From: Gordius sp. MW1
Lineage: Eukaryota > Nematomorpha > Gordioida > Gordea > Gordiidae
Length of the DNA stretch: 64,000 nucleotides
NCBI GenBank assembly: GCA_964036665.1
Contig: OZ038531.1
Span: forward strand, 19,830,324 to 19,894,323
Direction: 5' to 3'
Shown: positions 13,196 through 24,200 of the stretch, in pieces
Position numbering within the stretch: position 1 is the first letter of the stretch
Layout: the number at the start of each line of letters is the position of its first letter
Program-made: the position numbers and the translations under genes
Notes under the pieces: generated by a model
Told to the model about the DNA's origin: nothing
The model's input: only the letters and a program-made list of their open reading frames with translations
The model's database searches: none

Positions 13196-13930
13196 TGAGC
13201 TTGAGCTGATGATCATTGATCTATGTTTATAATTCCTTTAAATGGCTGATATAATTTAAAAAGTCAATATTGTATTTGGTACATTTAATAACCTAAGGGA
13301 TATTTGAGTGAGTATTTAAATACATTAGCTAATGCTCATTTAATCTGATCTATGTTTATAAGCCTATCCTTTTAATTGTAATTTTGGTAAAGCTAATTGA
13401 TGAACTCAATATTGTATTTGGTACATTTATAATAACCTAAGGGATATCTGTTGAGCTTGAGCTAATGATCATTATATCTGATCTATGTTTATAAGCTATC
13501 CTTTTAATTGTAATTTTGGTAAAGCTAATTGATGAACTCAATATTGTATTTGGTATATTTATAATAACCTAAGGGATATCTGTTGAGCTTGAGCTAATGA
13601 TCGTTATATCTGATCTATGTTTATAAGCTTATCCTTTTAATTGTAATTTTGGTAAAGCTAATTGATGAACTCAATATTGTATTTGGTATATTTATAATAA
13701 CCTAAGGGATATCTGTTAAGCTTGAGCTAATGATCATTATATCTGATCTATGTTTATAAGCCTATCCTTTTAATTGTAATTTTGGTAAAGCTAAATGATA
13801 AACTCAATATTGTATTTGGTACATTTATAATAACCTAAGGAATAGCTGAGTTAGTACTTGAATACATTGAGCTTGAGCTAATGATCATTATATCTAATCT
13901 ATGTTTATAAGCCTATCCTATTAATTATTT
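13196..13930. repeat. Tandem repeat, units of about 131-133 bp
   Basis: Units start GAGCTTGAGCTAATGATCAT and contain TCTGATCTATGTTTATAAGC, AATTGTAATTTTGGTAAAGC and AACCTAAGGGATA. Unit starts are near 13196, 13453, 13585, 13718 and 13869, with a degenerate unit near 13325. The central units are the most alike. Confidence 0.92.
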
Positions 13931-14815
13931 TTATTGTCTATAAGCTTAAAACTAAGGTAAAGTTTAACTTAGACTAATAAAGTAAAAGATTTTTTAATAA
14001 GCTTCAAATGATTATGTGCATTTTTATACAAAACTAGAGATGAAAATACAAATGCTTGAGCTTGACTAAACTGATATTCATAATTTTCTTGATCTAACCT
14101 AAATTTATAAAATACATGTGAACAAAAAGATTTGATAATATACTTAAATGGCTAAATTGATAGTTTGTTAGTGATTCTCTAAATTTTAATTTATAATTTG
14201 ATAATTATGCATAGTAATTCCTTGAAATATTTTGAAAGTCTTGTGTCGTCATTTTAGTGTCTTCAAAAAAAATACATGTTTTTGTGCCAAAACTAACCTA
14301 TTGAGCTTTTAGGAAGATCACGTGATATGGCATATAACTCCTTATTATGCCATATTAACCAATAGGGTTCAACTGAGCGGCGTCGTTTTTTAAATGTCGA
14401 CGTTTCAGATCATTACACCGGTTCTCTTCCGAAATCACAAGTTAAGCAACGTAGGCAAGTTGATAATCAAAAAATATTCATATTCTCTTAAAGTAGTTTT
14501 TAAAACTAATATTAACAGTATTATTAACTGTTATCATCATTGTTGATCGTTGAAAGATTGTGAGATTAGGTTTGTGTAATATTTCGATTAATGTATTATT
14601 TTATATATCGTTATTCTTGGTGAGGTGTAAAATTTTTGTATTTCCTAATTCGAAATGTTGTGTCGCTTCTCGCAAGCTGTAATCTCTCCTTTTAAATAAA
14701 GTGTTTTCGTGATGGCAAATAATCGTTCGTAAATCGTTCCTTCTTCACATTTATAACAAATTCATTTGAAAGGAATAAGGGAAAGATACGCACAAACAAG
14801 GTTATAAAAGAAAGA
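13931..14815. other. Intergenic stretch; possible 5S-rRNA-like fragment at 14428-14462
   Basis: Mostly AT-rich with no reading frame. CCGAAATCAC AAGTTAAGCAACGTAGGC at 14428-14462 resembles the conserved 5S rRNA internal region around the A box, but no full 5S gene surrounds it. Confidence 0.35.
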
Positions 14816-15327
14816 TACACGAACAGTTGCGTAAATGGGGGGGGGGGAACCAGAAATTCCCCCTAGATTTTTTATGAAAAAAAAATTATATTAGATCTTA
14901 TGTTGATATTTTATAGTTGTGCAACGTAACTGACCAAGTAAGATACTTGCTTGCTTCAATTTCTCCTATCTTCCATTTCTGACAACATTTCAATTAGGCC
15001 TGGACGCCGTTGAATTGCCCATCAAATCCCTGGCCTCTTAACAAATTAATATTTATAGTGAGATCTTTTATGCTCTTTATAATTATGTCGCCTAGCCCTC
15101 AACTGTAAAAAATCTTCTTTTATTGTTAATGTAGAAGAGTCAATATAGCGAGCACACAGGGAAATTTGTTGCATCCCTGACATATCAGTAGATTCATCGC
15201 AAAGAATTGTGAAGAAGGGAGATTTGTTTATTTGATTGACTATTTTTTGAACAAAACCTCATTTTGAAAGTAAGGACTTAAGTAGAGGGCATTTTTGTGG
15301 GAATTTTTCGACCATTAGCACGGTACC

Positions 15328-16303
15328 TAGAGCCCTGCAAAATTGAGTTTTATCGGCCCGAGCCCGACCCGAGCACGAAACTTTTTTTTATTTTTTGCCC
15401 GAGCTCGACCCGAGCCCGATTTGTTTTTTTCACTCAGGCCCGACCCGAGCCCGAGCCCGGCCCGACTTTTGTAAAAATGTAAATTTGTACCAATTTTATT
15501 TCAAAAATTTATTTATAAATATATTACGTATCGCGAATATTATGTGATTTAAAATATAAATAATTATGGTAAATAAATAAAGTTGGGTCTAATTTCTCGG
15601 TTTTAACGAAGTCCTTCATTCTTCGTAAGCTCGCCCAGCTGTAGAAAAGGCTCGCTCACTGCTAGCTGATGTAGCAGGTATTGCCAAATACTTTCTAGCC
15701 AAATTACTCAAACAAGGAAATTCACTCTGATGCATCTTCCACCATTCCAAAACTTCCATACCATCAATATAATTCGTATTTAAATATTTATGTAATTCAT
15801 CTTCCTCAGCTTCGTTATCTATTCTGGGCTCTTCCCAACTACTAAAATCTAAAAATTCTTTCTCCATTATATTATCTGGAAAAATAATAAGAGCTTAATG
15901 CAAATTAAAAAATTACCATGCTCGACGGCTATACTAGGCGTAATACACATAAAACACACACAGTCTATTGTCTAAATACATTCTCTATGTAAGAATAGGG
16001 TTTAAAATACGCAACGCGTCTAAATCAAAAACTTAAAATCAAACAAATTAATATATGGGGGATAGTAAAATTCTAAATATTTATTTGTAGGGGGATTATT
16101 TTGTATTGTAATTATATTTTGGATTAATATTTATTCAAATTTTTTTTCGGGCTCGGGCCACGGGTCGGGCTGGCCCATCAGGCCCGATCCAAGCCCAAGG
16201 CCCGATCAATGTTTTAAAATTTGCCCGAGCCCGGCCCGAAAGCCCGTCGGGCCGGGCCGAACTCGGGCCGGGCCGGGCCTCGGACGGCCCGTGCAGGGCT
16301 CTA
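15328..16303 (-). mobile_element. Nested hAT element with subterminal CCCGA/CGGGC arrays
   Basis: Ends TAGAGCCCTGCA...TGCAGGGCTCTA are flanked by a perfect 8-bp duplication ACGGTACC (15320-15327, 16304-16311). Both ends carry dense CCCGAGCCCGACC-type repeats. It sits inside the older hAT 14824-16474. Degraded relatives begin near 55083 and 41934. Confidence 0.93.
15610..15867 (-). pseudogene. hAT transposase C-terminal dimerisation domain fragment
   Basis: Minus-strand frame of 83 residues: acidic start, then EVLEWWKMHQSEFPCLSNLARKYL-type block and IPATSASSERAFSTAGRA, the diagnostic hAT dimerisation motif. The catalytic part is absent, so this is an internally deleted, non-autonomous copy. 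Confidence 0.9.
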
Positions 16304-16696
16304 ACGGTACCTTAAAAGAGCCCTAAAATTGTCATCACCAAATGACGCTAGGAAAAAGAAAATATCAAATTATTTATAATGATTTTCTTTATGTTTAATA
16401 CCAGATTTTATAATTTTGATGTTAAATTAAAAAGGTTATAAAAATTTGTTGGAAATTTCATGGCTATGCGCCTGTACACGAAGAGAATTAACTTTAATCT
16501 GAATGTTTATCGTTATCTATTGCTATATAAACTCGCTATTTATGGATTCGTTTTCATCACTGTTATATTTTCCCTTTAATAAAATATATTCCAATCCCTT
16601 TCACTAAACATTTATTCCTCCAACAATCATATATTAAAACAATGAGTTAAACTTATGTAAAAAAATTAAAACTGTAAAAAAAATCTACATATTTAA

Positions 16697-16905
16697 GGAG
16701 ATCATATGTGCTTTCACTGTGGAGGACCACATTATGGTTAGATATTGCAATAAGAAGGCGGGAAGGTTGTTCAAAGGCAGAAGTAGGCAAAGTTTTAATG
16801 GTAGTTTTTCTAGGCCATTCCCAGGCGGTTTTCGAGACACTTCTAGTGGTTCAACTTTTGGAAATTATGCTAGGCCACTGCCAGATGGTTATTTACAATG
16901 GTGAT
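16697..16905 (+). pseudogene. Possible Gag zinc-knuckle relic
   Basis: MCFHCGGPHY in one frame and VRYCNKK in the next give a C-x2-C-x3-H-x4-C knuckle if one extra G is ignored (near 16737). It is followed by an Arg/Gly/Ser/Phe-rich tail ending DGYLQW. This suggests a retroelement nucleocapsid remnant; no neighbouring pol or LTR was found. Confidence 0.4.
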
Positions 16906-17332
16906 AGCGGATTTAATATTCTTCGTTTAATGAATAATTGGTTAAAAAATTTATTTTGATGCTTTTTGAATATTTTATTCTTACGATTAAAGAAAAATAT
17001 TTGAATGCATAATTGTACTCTTTTGATTTTAATATTATTATTATTTATCTCGCGAGAGTATTTTATCGCATTTATAAGATGCATGTATCGTATATATTAT
17101 ATATATCTTCAATTTGCATCAATAAAGTAAGTACAACTTTTATTACGGTAGTCTTTTATACAATATACCTTTTACAACAACTTATTATATACAATGGTTA
17201 TTTACAATGTGTTATTGTTAAAAAGAACTATAGCGCCATCTATAATAAAGTTTCTATACGTTGTATTTTATTTGCCTTTATTACAATATGATTACATATA
17301 AAATTTCACAAATATATCACTCTTATCAACTA

Positions 17333-18245
17333 TTAATTGCTATGCAATTTATGGGCTCGTTTTTTGGTGTCCGTCCGTCCGTTGTCCGTCCGTTACCCTC
17401 CTATCTATTTGCATTGGGTATATTAGGTTATCGATTTTTTAAATTAATGCATGAGAAAGTTAAATAATTTTTATTTATACAAACAATATTACTTTTTCTT
17501 TGTCTTTTTTAATTGAGAGATATGTTATTAGAAGCAGTTGTTTTCAAATCGGTAGCATTTTTGCATATACGGTATATTGTTCCTAATCCCACATTGTAAT
17601 TTTTGGCTAAAGTTGATTTACTGGTAAGTTTGGCTTCTTCTATAATTTTCAACTTTTCATGATAAGTTAAATTTTTTTTCATTCTCACTTAACCACATAT
17701 TATCAAGTATAAAAATAATAAAATACCTCTAAAATTTTCCTAGTAATGCGATTTTTATCACTTATACAATTCTCACTTATAAATATATTTTGCGCAAAAT
17801 TTAAACGATGTGTTTAAAATAAATTGCATAGCATTAAAAGTAAACAACTTTTATCTATGTTTATTATATAACAAAAACTAGTTAAATTGCATAGCAATTA
17901 AAAGTAAACAACTTTTATTTATGTTTATTATATAACTAGTTAAATTGCATAGCAATTAAAAGTATACAACTTTTATTTATGTTTATTATATAATAGATAA
18001 TTTAACAAATCTTATATATAACACACCGAGGGAGATAGAGATGAGGGGTGGGGCACCTCTTATGCATTAATTTAAAAAATAACACAGCGAGGGAGATAGA
18101 GATGAGGGGTGGGGCACCTCTTTCTCATGCATAGCAATTAAAAAGCGATAACCTAATATACCCAATGCAAATAGATAGGAGGGTAACGGACGGACGACGG
18201 ACAACGAACAACCAAAAACGAGCCCATAAATTGCATAGCAATTAA
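17333..18245. mobile_element. Fold-back element with about 125-bp inverted arms and a captured Tigger segment
   Basis: The left arm (17333-17460: TTAATTGCTATGCAATTTAT, GGGCTCG, CGTCC runs, then ACCTAATATACC complement) is the inverse of the right arm (about 18120-18245). The right half also has two AAATTGCATAGCAATTAA units and two GAGGGAGATAGAGATGAGG units typical of the 1.85-kb family. Between the arms, 17460-17821 equals 9970-10331 of the Tigger element without a visible mismatch. Confidence 0.85.
17460..17821 (-). pseudogene. 362-bp captured Tigger fragment (CENP-B-like HTH)
   Basis: Identical to 9970-10331 over 362 bp as read line by line, including the transposase start ATG, the first helix-turn-helix and the in-frame stop. 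It carries only the 5' transposase region and adjoining sequence, not the Tigger termini. Confidence 0.92.
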
Positions 18246-18399
18246 AATATTTTATCTTCTAATTGGTTTAAATATTTATTAATCAAGATTTTACACATTT
18301 ATATTTTTAAATTAATTTAAAAGTTAAATCCTATTTTTTTTTCATAATCATTCCCTTAATATAAATCAAAAATTAATATAAGAAATAAATTGAATAAAA

Positions 18400-18533
18400 A
18401 TGTTTTGGTCATTAATATTCACTTTACCTTCTTCCTTAATTACGACCGACGGGAAAAGACCAGACGGGCTAACGCTCATACCTTTCTCGCGGTCTAAACT
18501 AAATCTCAATTGGGATTTTACTACGGTCTACAT
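18400..18533 (+). pseudogene. Retroelement pol C-terminal fragment, part 1
   Basis: Plus-strand reading DGKRPDGLTLIPF..NLNWDFTTV followed by the hAT insertion. The pattern (GKRPDG..PW..G..L.WD.TV) is typical of the C-terminal region of many invertebrate non-LTR or related retroelement polyproteins. It resumes in frame at 23711. 18260-18430 resembles 6240-6385. Confidence 0.65.
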
Positions 18534-18618
18534 TAGAGATGTCATATTTTCCCAAAATAGGAAAATAAGGGAAATTTTGAAATAGAACTATGTAGGGTGA
18601 ATCAACAACTCAAAAAAA

Positions 18619-20466
18619 ACTCGGGCCTTCGGCCCTCGTGGGAAGGGGGAGAAGGAAAGGGAAGGGAAGAGGGGAAGGGAAGGGGGGACGACTCATCTGT
18701 ACTTCGTATAAATGTATCATATTTGCTATGCAATTTATGGGCGAGAAAGGTGGGAAGGGGCGAGAATGCCTATAGCGGGGTATTAAATGCCTAATGATTA
18801 ATTAATTATTTATACAAATTTTCCATTATAGGCAAAATGTAATAAAGGCAAAATGTAATATAGGCAAGGGTTAGGGTTAGATTTAGTGTTTGCATCTAGT
18901 TGCGTATTACATTAGTTTTTATGGCCTTTAGTGATTATGGGTCTAACAAACATTATATTATAAAACAACACAATGTTAAGAATTTGCAGAATTGTTGGGA
19001 CAAATTTTTTGTTGAATTTGAACAATTTTTAATTAAAAAAATCAAAAATTTGGCCAATGGTCACTTTTTCTCTAATGGTCAGTACCAACAGATACTCTAT
19101 AAGTCAATGATAGCCAAAAAAACGGAAAAAAATATTTTGATGCTCACTTTGGCCAATGGTCATTTTTTTCCATTGGTCAGCAGCCAGCACACGGTAAAAG
19201 TGGATATAAATTCACAAGAGTAAAAAAAACGAAAAAAAAATTTTCGAATCACATTTTGGCCAATGGTCATTTTTTTCCATTGGTCAGCAGCCAGGACACA
19301 ATAAAAGTGGATATAAATTCATAATAGTCAAAAAAAAAACGAAAAAAAAGTTTTCGAATCACATTTTGGCCAGTGGTCATTTTATTCCATTGGTCAGCAG
19401 CCAGCGGACGACCAAAAAGTCATAATAGCAATGGTAGGAACAGGAACAATGATAATAGTCAAAAAAAAACGAAAAAAATAATTTCGATTCACATTTTGGC
19501 CAATGGTCATTTTTTCCATCGGTCAGAAGCCAGCGGACGGCCAAAAAGTCATAATAGCAATGGTAGTAACAGGAACAATCATAATAGTCAAAAAAAAACG
19601 AAAAAATAAACTCGGATTCACATTTTGGCCAATGGTCATTTTTTTCATTGATCAGCAGCCAACGGAGGGCCAAAAAGTCTTATTATCAATGATAGTAACA
19701 AGAACAATCATAAAAGTCAAAAAAAACTCCGGGATTCTAACCCAAAAACTAGTTAAATTGCATAGCAATTAAAAGTAAACAACTTTTATTTATGTTTATT
19801 ATATAACATTGGTCAGCAGCCAGCGGACGGCCAAAAAGTCATAATAGCAATGGTAGAAACAGGAACAATCATAATAGTCAAAAAAAACGAAAAAAATAAT
19901 TTCGATTCACATTTTGGCCAATGGTCATTTTTTTCATTGGTCAGCAGCCAGCGGACGGCTAAAAATTCTTATTATCAATGATAGTAACAAGAACAATCAT
20001 AAGAGTCAAAAAAAACTCCGGGATTCCAACCCCAAAACTAGTTAAATTGCATAGCAATTAAAAAGTAAATAACTTTTATTTATGTTTATTATATAACTAG
20101 TTAAATTGCATAGCATTAAAAGTAAACAACTTTTATCTATGTTTATTATATAACAAAAACTAGTTAAATTGCATAGCAATTAAAAGTAAACAACTTTTAT
20201 TTATGTTTATTGTATAACTAGTTAAATTGCTTAGCTTTAAAAGTAAACAATTTTTATCTATGTTTATTATATAATAGATAATTTAACAAATCTTATATAT
20301 AACACACCGAGGGAGATAGAGATGAGGGGTGGGGCACCTCTTTCTCATGCATTAATTTAAAAAAGCGATAACCTAATATACCCAATGCAAATAGATAGGG
20401 AGGACAACGGACGGACAACGGACAACGGACAACCAAAAACGAGCCCATAAATTGCATAGCAATTAA
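18619..20466. repeat. 1.85-kb modular composite repeat, copy 1
   Basis: Order: head with GGGCCTTCGGCCC hairpin and GGGAA-purine tract; subterminal TTTGCTATGCAATTTATGGG (inverse of the right end); CAAGGGTTAGGGTTAG; seven GGCCAATGGTCA units; 60-bp CTAGTTAAATTGCATAGCAATT units; one GAGGGAGATAGAGATGAGG unit; GGACAACGGACGG microsatellite; terminus CGAGCCCATAAATTGCATAG. No coding potential: the frames are low-complexity artefacts of the tandem units. Confidence 0.9.
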
Positions 20467-20619
20467 AACAACACAAGCACTTAAAACAACACATTTAACA
20501 TCGATTTCAAAAAGATTTATTAAATTTATAACGATTAGATTATCTAATAAGTGAATCTAAAAAGTTTATGTTATTTATTATGTATATAAACAGATTAAAA
20601 TTATTCAGTATCTGATGTA

Positions 20620-21080
20620 ATTTTTTCTAAATCTTCATCTATGGAATCCGAAGATAAATATGGCCTTAATAAAAAAATTTCTCCAATAAATATTGTCCAA
20701 CATTTTAAAAGGGCAGTTGGACATACATAATGCTAAAGATAATGATTCATCCAATTTTTTTTTGATCATCTGGAGCCACCTTAACAAAAAATTTGGTAAT
20801 GCTGTTAGTTGATAAAGGTATTGTTTTGTCATCTTTCAAGCTAGTATTTTCTGTGCTTAAAGTTACAACACTATAAATATATGCTGTGGTTTCTGAAGAG
20901 ACATACTGTTTTGAATTGTTGTATTTAGTGCATTTTGATATATGTACAGTCATTTTGGTTGAATTAGGGAAATTATATTTATTATTACAATATTTACAAA
21001 TCACAATTCATCCTTTTTTATTTGGGGCAGTAATTTTAAAAAGTGTGTCCATATGTCAGAGTTCTTTTTTTGGCATAGTT
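20620..21080 (-). pseudogene. hAT transposase N-terminus with BED zinc finger
   Basis: Minus-strand reading WTHFLKITAPNKKG, one stop, ICKYCNNKY..MTVHISKC gives a C2H2-type BED finger. Then SITKFF..DQKKI, DESLSLALCMSNCPFKML and YWRNFF match the conserved start of hAT transposases (ESLALAI..GTPF). A frameshift separates it from an upstream ATG. It may be the coding remnant of the surrounding 18534-23702 element. Confidence 0.82.
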
Positions 21081-21084
21081 GTAA

Positions 21085-21600
21085 ATATTTTGTAAATTTA
21101 CCTTTTTGAGATGTTTGTTTTTTTAACTAAATACTTTTATAAAGATAATGGTAAAGTTTTTGTAAAATTACCTTTTTGAGATGTTTGTTTTTTCAAAGAC
21201 TATACTTTTAGAAGGCTATTTGATATTTTATAGATGTTTGTTTTTTAATTATAAACCTTGGTAAGATAATAGTAGATATTTGTAAATTTACCTTGTTTGT
21301 TTTTTTAACTAAATACTTTTATAAAGATAATAGTAAAGTTTTTGTAAAATTACCTTTTTTAGATGTTTGTTTTTTTAAAAGCTACACTTAGTAGGCTATT
21401 TGATATTTTCAAGATGTTTGTTTTTTAATTATAAACCTTAGTAAGATAATAGTAGACAATTTGTATATTTACCTTCTTGGGATGTTTGTTTTTTTTAACA
21501 ATAAAGATGTTTGATTTTTGAACAATAAAGATGTTTATTTTATTAACTATAAATATTAGTAAGATATTAGTAGATATTTTGTAAACTCACCTTTGAAGAA
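21085..21600. repeat. Imperfect tandem repeats with GATGTTTGTTTTTT core
   Basis: Blocks of TTGTAAAATTACCTTTTT, GATGTTTGTTTTTT, ACTAAATACTTTTATAAAG and ATTATAAACCTTGGTAAG recur in the same order with a higher-order period of about 210 bp. Confidence 0.85.
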
Positions 21601-21905
21601 GTTGGGGAGGGGGGCAGATTAAGAAAAAATTTCCTGAGAGCAAAAAAAAAAGGTCTCGACCATCCAAATCCAAAAATTTTCCTCTATAAGGTCTCGACTC
21701 TCCAAATCCACCTCTATAATTTTCCTGAGAGCAAACCCAACTCCCCTAATTAGGCAGTGGGGGCAGCCAGCTCCCCCTGGCAAATTAGGGGGGGGGGGGC
21801 AAATCATTTTTTTATTTTATTTTTAAGGGTTTTTGTATTGAAATTTTTTTTTAAATAGGGGGCAGCCGCCCCACCCCCTGCCCCCCCTGCTTACGCCCAT
21901 GAATA
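21595..21905. mobile_element. G-run/C-run miniature element remnant
   Basis: GGGGAGGGGGGCAGATTAAG at the left; ..GGGGGCAGCCGCCCC and CTGCTTACGCCCATG at the right. It belongs to the family bounded by CATGGGCGTAGCCAGG. Confidence 0.7.
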
Positions 21906-22045
21906 TATACCTATATTAATTATTAACGAAACATGATATGTAAATGTAATTACTTAATTGAATATATTATTATAAAGGATCCAGATTATTTAAGCGCCAA
22001 TATTAATTAAAAAAATAGCCTCGAGGCATATTAAAATTACATTGG

Positions 22046-23565
22046 AAAAACATGGGAACCCCGCATATTCCCGAAACCGCACAATCCCGAAACTACGATA
22101 AGGCCATGGCTACGATTTGAAATTACCATATGATATTTTTCAATGGTTTCATTTTAAAATTTATTAAATTTGAGCCCCATTTTATTATACCACATAAAAG
22201 TATAATTTTAAACATGAATTAATTTATTTATTTATTAGCATTGTCAACCTTAGCTATATATAACCAAGTTTCAACCACTGAATGACATCTCACAAGTAAC
22301 CTTATATAGGGTTAGGGTTAGTAACTGATGCTAATATGTTACACAACTAAGGAAAATAAATTATTTCAAGATTAGAAAATATGAAATCATTGGTTGAAGT
22401 TGTTGGAATCATTATTTTAAAGATGATATTTATAATGTTGATATTTTTCTTATCCGCATATTGTGAATTATTTACACGTTGAACATTATACAAAGCCTTG
22501 CAAAAATATATCAATTCAATTGTTGCTAGTACCAATCTTATTGCTTTTATTACATGTTTTATTGTTCATATTTTTATATATAGTATCTAAAAATTCAAAA
22601 CAATCAATTTCATTACTAACTTTAGTTTCTGTAGTATAAGATAAAGGTTTAAAACATTAGTAACTTAAAAAGAGTTAATGTAAATTCTGTTAGATCATTG
22701 ACAAACTTTATAAAGCTAATAAGCTTAGAAAACTATTACATTAAATATATATTAGCTTATGTATATAGACATAATTAGAACTATAATACATTGATATAAT
22801 AAACATCTTTATTGGATGTAATAAATAACAGTAATCAAGCTTTAAGTGCAAATTTACTCATAGGATAATTTCTTTCTTTTCTGATCTGTTTCTTAGATTT
22901 GATACTTAATTCATGTTTGGTCATGCATCTACACATCATTATTGTTAGAATCTATTTACAATAAATTTAGTAGTTAATAGTAACTAACAGTTAATGTCTA
23001 TGATAATCAATCATGTGACTACTTGGTATTATATCATCCACTGAGTTTAATAAAATTGCACCTTGACTAGAATCTTAAAAAAATCTCAAAAAATTATAGA
23101 CATATCTTACTTTCTTGATTTTCTATGGGTGTAGAGATATTTTCTATAACCATAACACTTGTTGTTTTTCATTCAAAGCTAAATTTGTATTAAAAAACTG
23201 TTAAGTTTATTACTTTGGAGATTTTGTTTTTGTATAGAATTTTGGGAATGTTCTGATGTTATCATAAAAATATTATATCTAAGGACTCTTCCTGGTCATT
23301 TACATATACTGTAGTGCCTGCACTTATAGTATACTTGTCCCATCTTACCTGCTCGGATCTTGATATAGTCAAACTTTAAAGTGACTATATCATTTTTTCT
23401 ATTAGATTTTTTAAAACCTATAACAATATGTGTAACTTATATTCTCTTTGTTATCTTGATTTGCAATTAAAGAGTTTTCCAAATTTTCCATATGTTGAAA
23501 TTGCCGGAAAAAACGTAGTTTCGAAATTCGGGATTCTGCGTTTTCGGGATTCTGCGGGGGAACCG
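22046..23565. mobile_element. Element with inverted GGAACCCCGCA..ATTCCCGAAA ends
   Basis: Left GGGAACCCCGCATATTCCCG, ACAATCCCGAAACTACG (about 22053-22098) pairs with right CGTAGTTTCG, CGGGATTCTGCGTTTTCGGG, GGGGGAACC (about 23514-23565). The interior is AT-rich with no transposase recognised. Confidence 0.65.
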
Positions 23566-23710
23566 AAAAACATAATAAATGATATATCACATATAATAAT
23601 TAGCTATCAGAAAAATTATAGGGAAATTTTAAATTTCTTATGGAAATTTCCCGTGGGATTTTCCCAATTTTCCCGGGAAATTTCCCTATACCGCCATCTC
23701 TAGTCGACAT

Positions 23711-23987
23711 CTTCGCCCCCTCAAACTCTTCCCCCGACCTTATAATCAAGGCAGAGAGGAAAAAGGTCGAAAAATATTCCACTCTCACCAATACAGTTTT
23801 CATCCCCGTGGTGGCTACCACTATTGGCAACCTTTCAGAGGCTCTCGCTATCCTCAAACAAATTTGGAAAGCGATGACATATTCTTCTTTAGAACCTAAG
23901 GAATTCTTCTACATCAGGCAAAAGATCACTATGGAAATCGTCAAATTCAACAGTATTTCCATACACGGATCAATTCCCTCCAATTAG
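23711..23987 (+). pseudogene. Retroelement pol C-terminal fragment, part 2
   Basis: Continues part 1: IFAPSNSSPD, AERKKVEKYSTL, FIPVVATTIGNLSEAL, ending SIPSN and TAG. The order FAPS..A..KK..KY..L....F.PVA.ET.G is a common retroelement C-terminal signature. An inverted partial copy lies at about 35645-35745. Confidence 0.65.
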
Positions 23988-24200
23988 TTTCTAACACGTT
24001 TTTTTTGTAGTATTATTTTATTTACCAATGTATTTTACCCATGTGATACTTTTTTATATATTAAATAAAGCTATATTGATTTATAAATTTGAACGAACGT
24101 CAAAAATTAATATTAAACATAATATAGATGGCGCTATATTTATAAAACAAATATGATGGTTTTAGAATTCTGTTTATAAAAGAAAATTATCGCCCGCGAT

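Larger units (their letters stand above)
14824..16474 (-). mobile_element. hAT element with DUF4371-type transposase relic, itself hit by a second hAT
   Basis: Ends CAGTTGCGTAAATGGGG and ..GGCTATGCGCCTG are flanked by a perfect 8-bp duplication TACACGAA (14816-14823, 16475-16482). The minus strand encodes a hAT transposase fragment split by the nested element: FGDDNFRALLRYR upstream (about 16360-16304) and FFTILCDESTDMSGMQQISL downstream (about 15220-15150), with stops. The same terminus pair bounds the 31732-37083 composite. Confidence 0.88.
18534..23702. mobile_element. hAT-like composite of 5.2 kb interrupting the retroelement frame
   Basis: Ends TAGAGATGTCATATTTTCCC and ..CCCTATACCGCCATCTCTA. 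Flanks are GTCTACAT (18526-18533) and GTCGACAT (23703-23710), 7 of 8 matching. Removal of the element plus one flank restores reading of ..TTV(Y/D)IFAPS.. across the junction. It holds several later insertions (18619-20466, 21595-21900, 22046-23565). Confidence 0.7.

Noticed and set aside
18866..18882. GGGTTAGGGTTAG runs as telomere traces (also 12103, 22312, 34113, 40366, 55901)
   Set aside because: Only two units each, and three of them are part of the composite repeat; no telomeric array.
19373..19772. Frames with repeated SHNSNGSNRNNHNSQKK peptides (also 34657-34966, 56292-56722)
   Set aside because: Products of tandem units; overlapping frames on both strands, no domain, broken differently in each copy.
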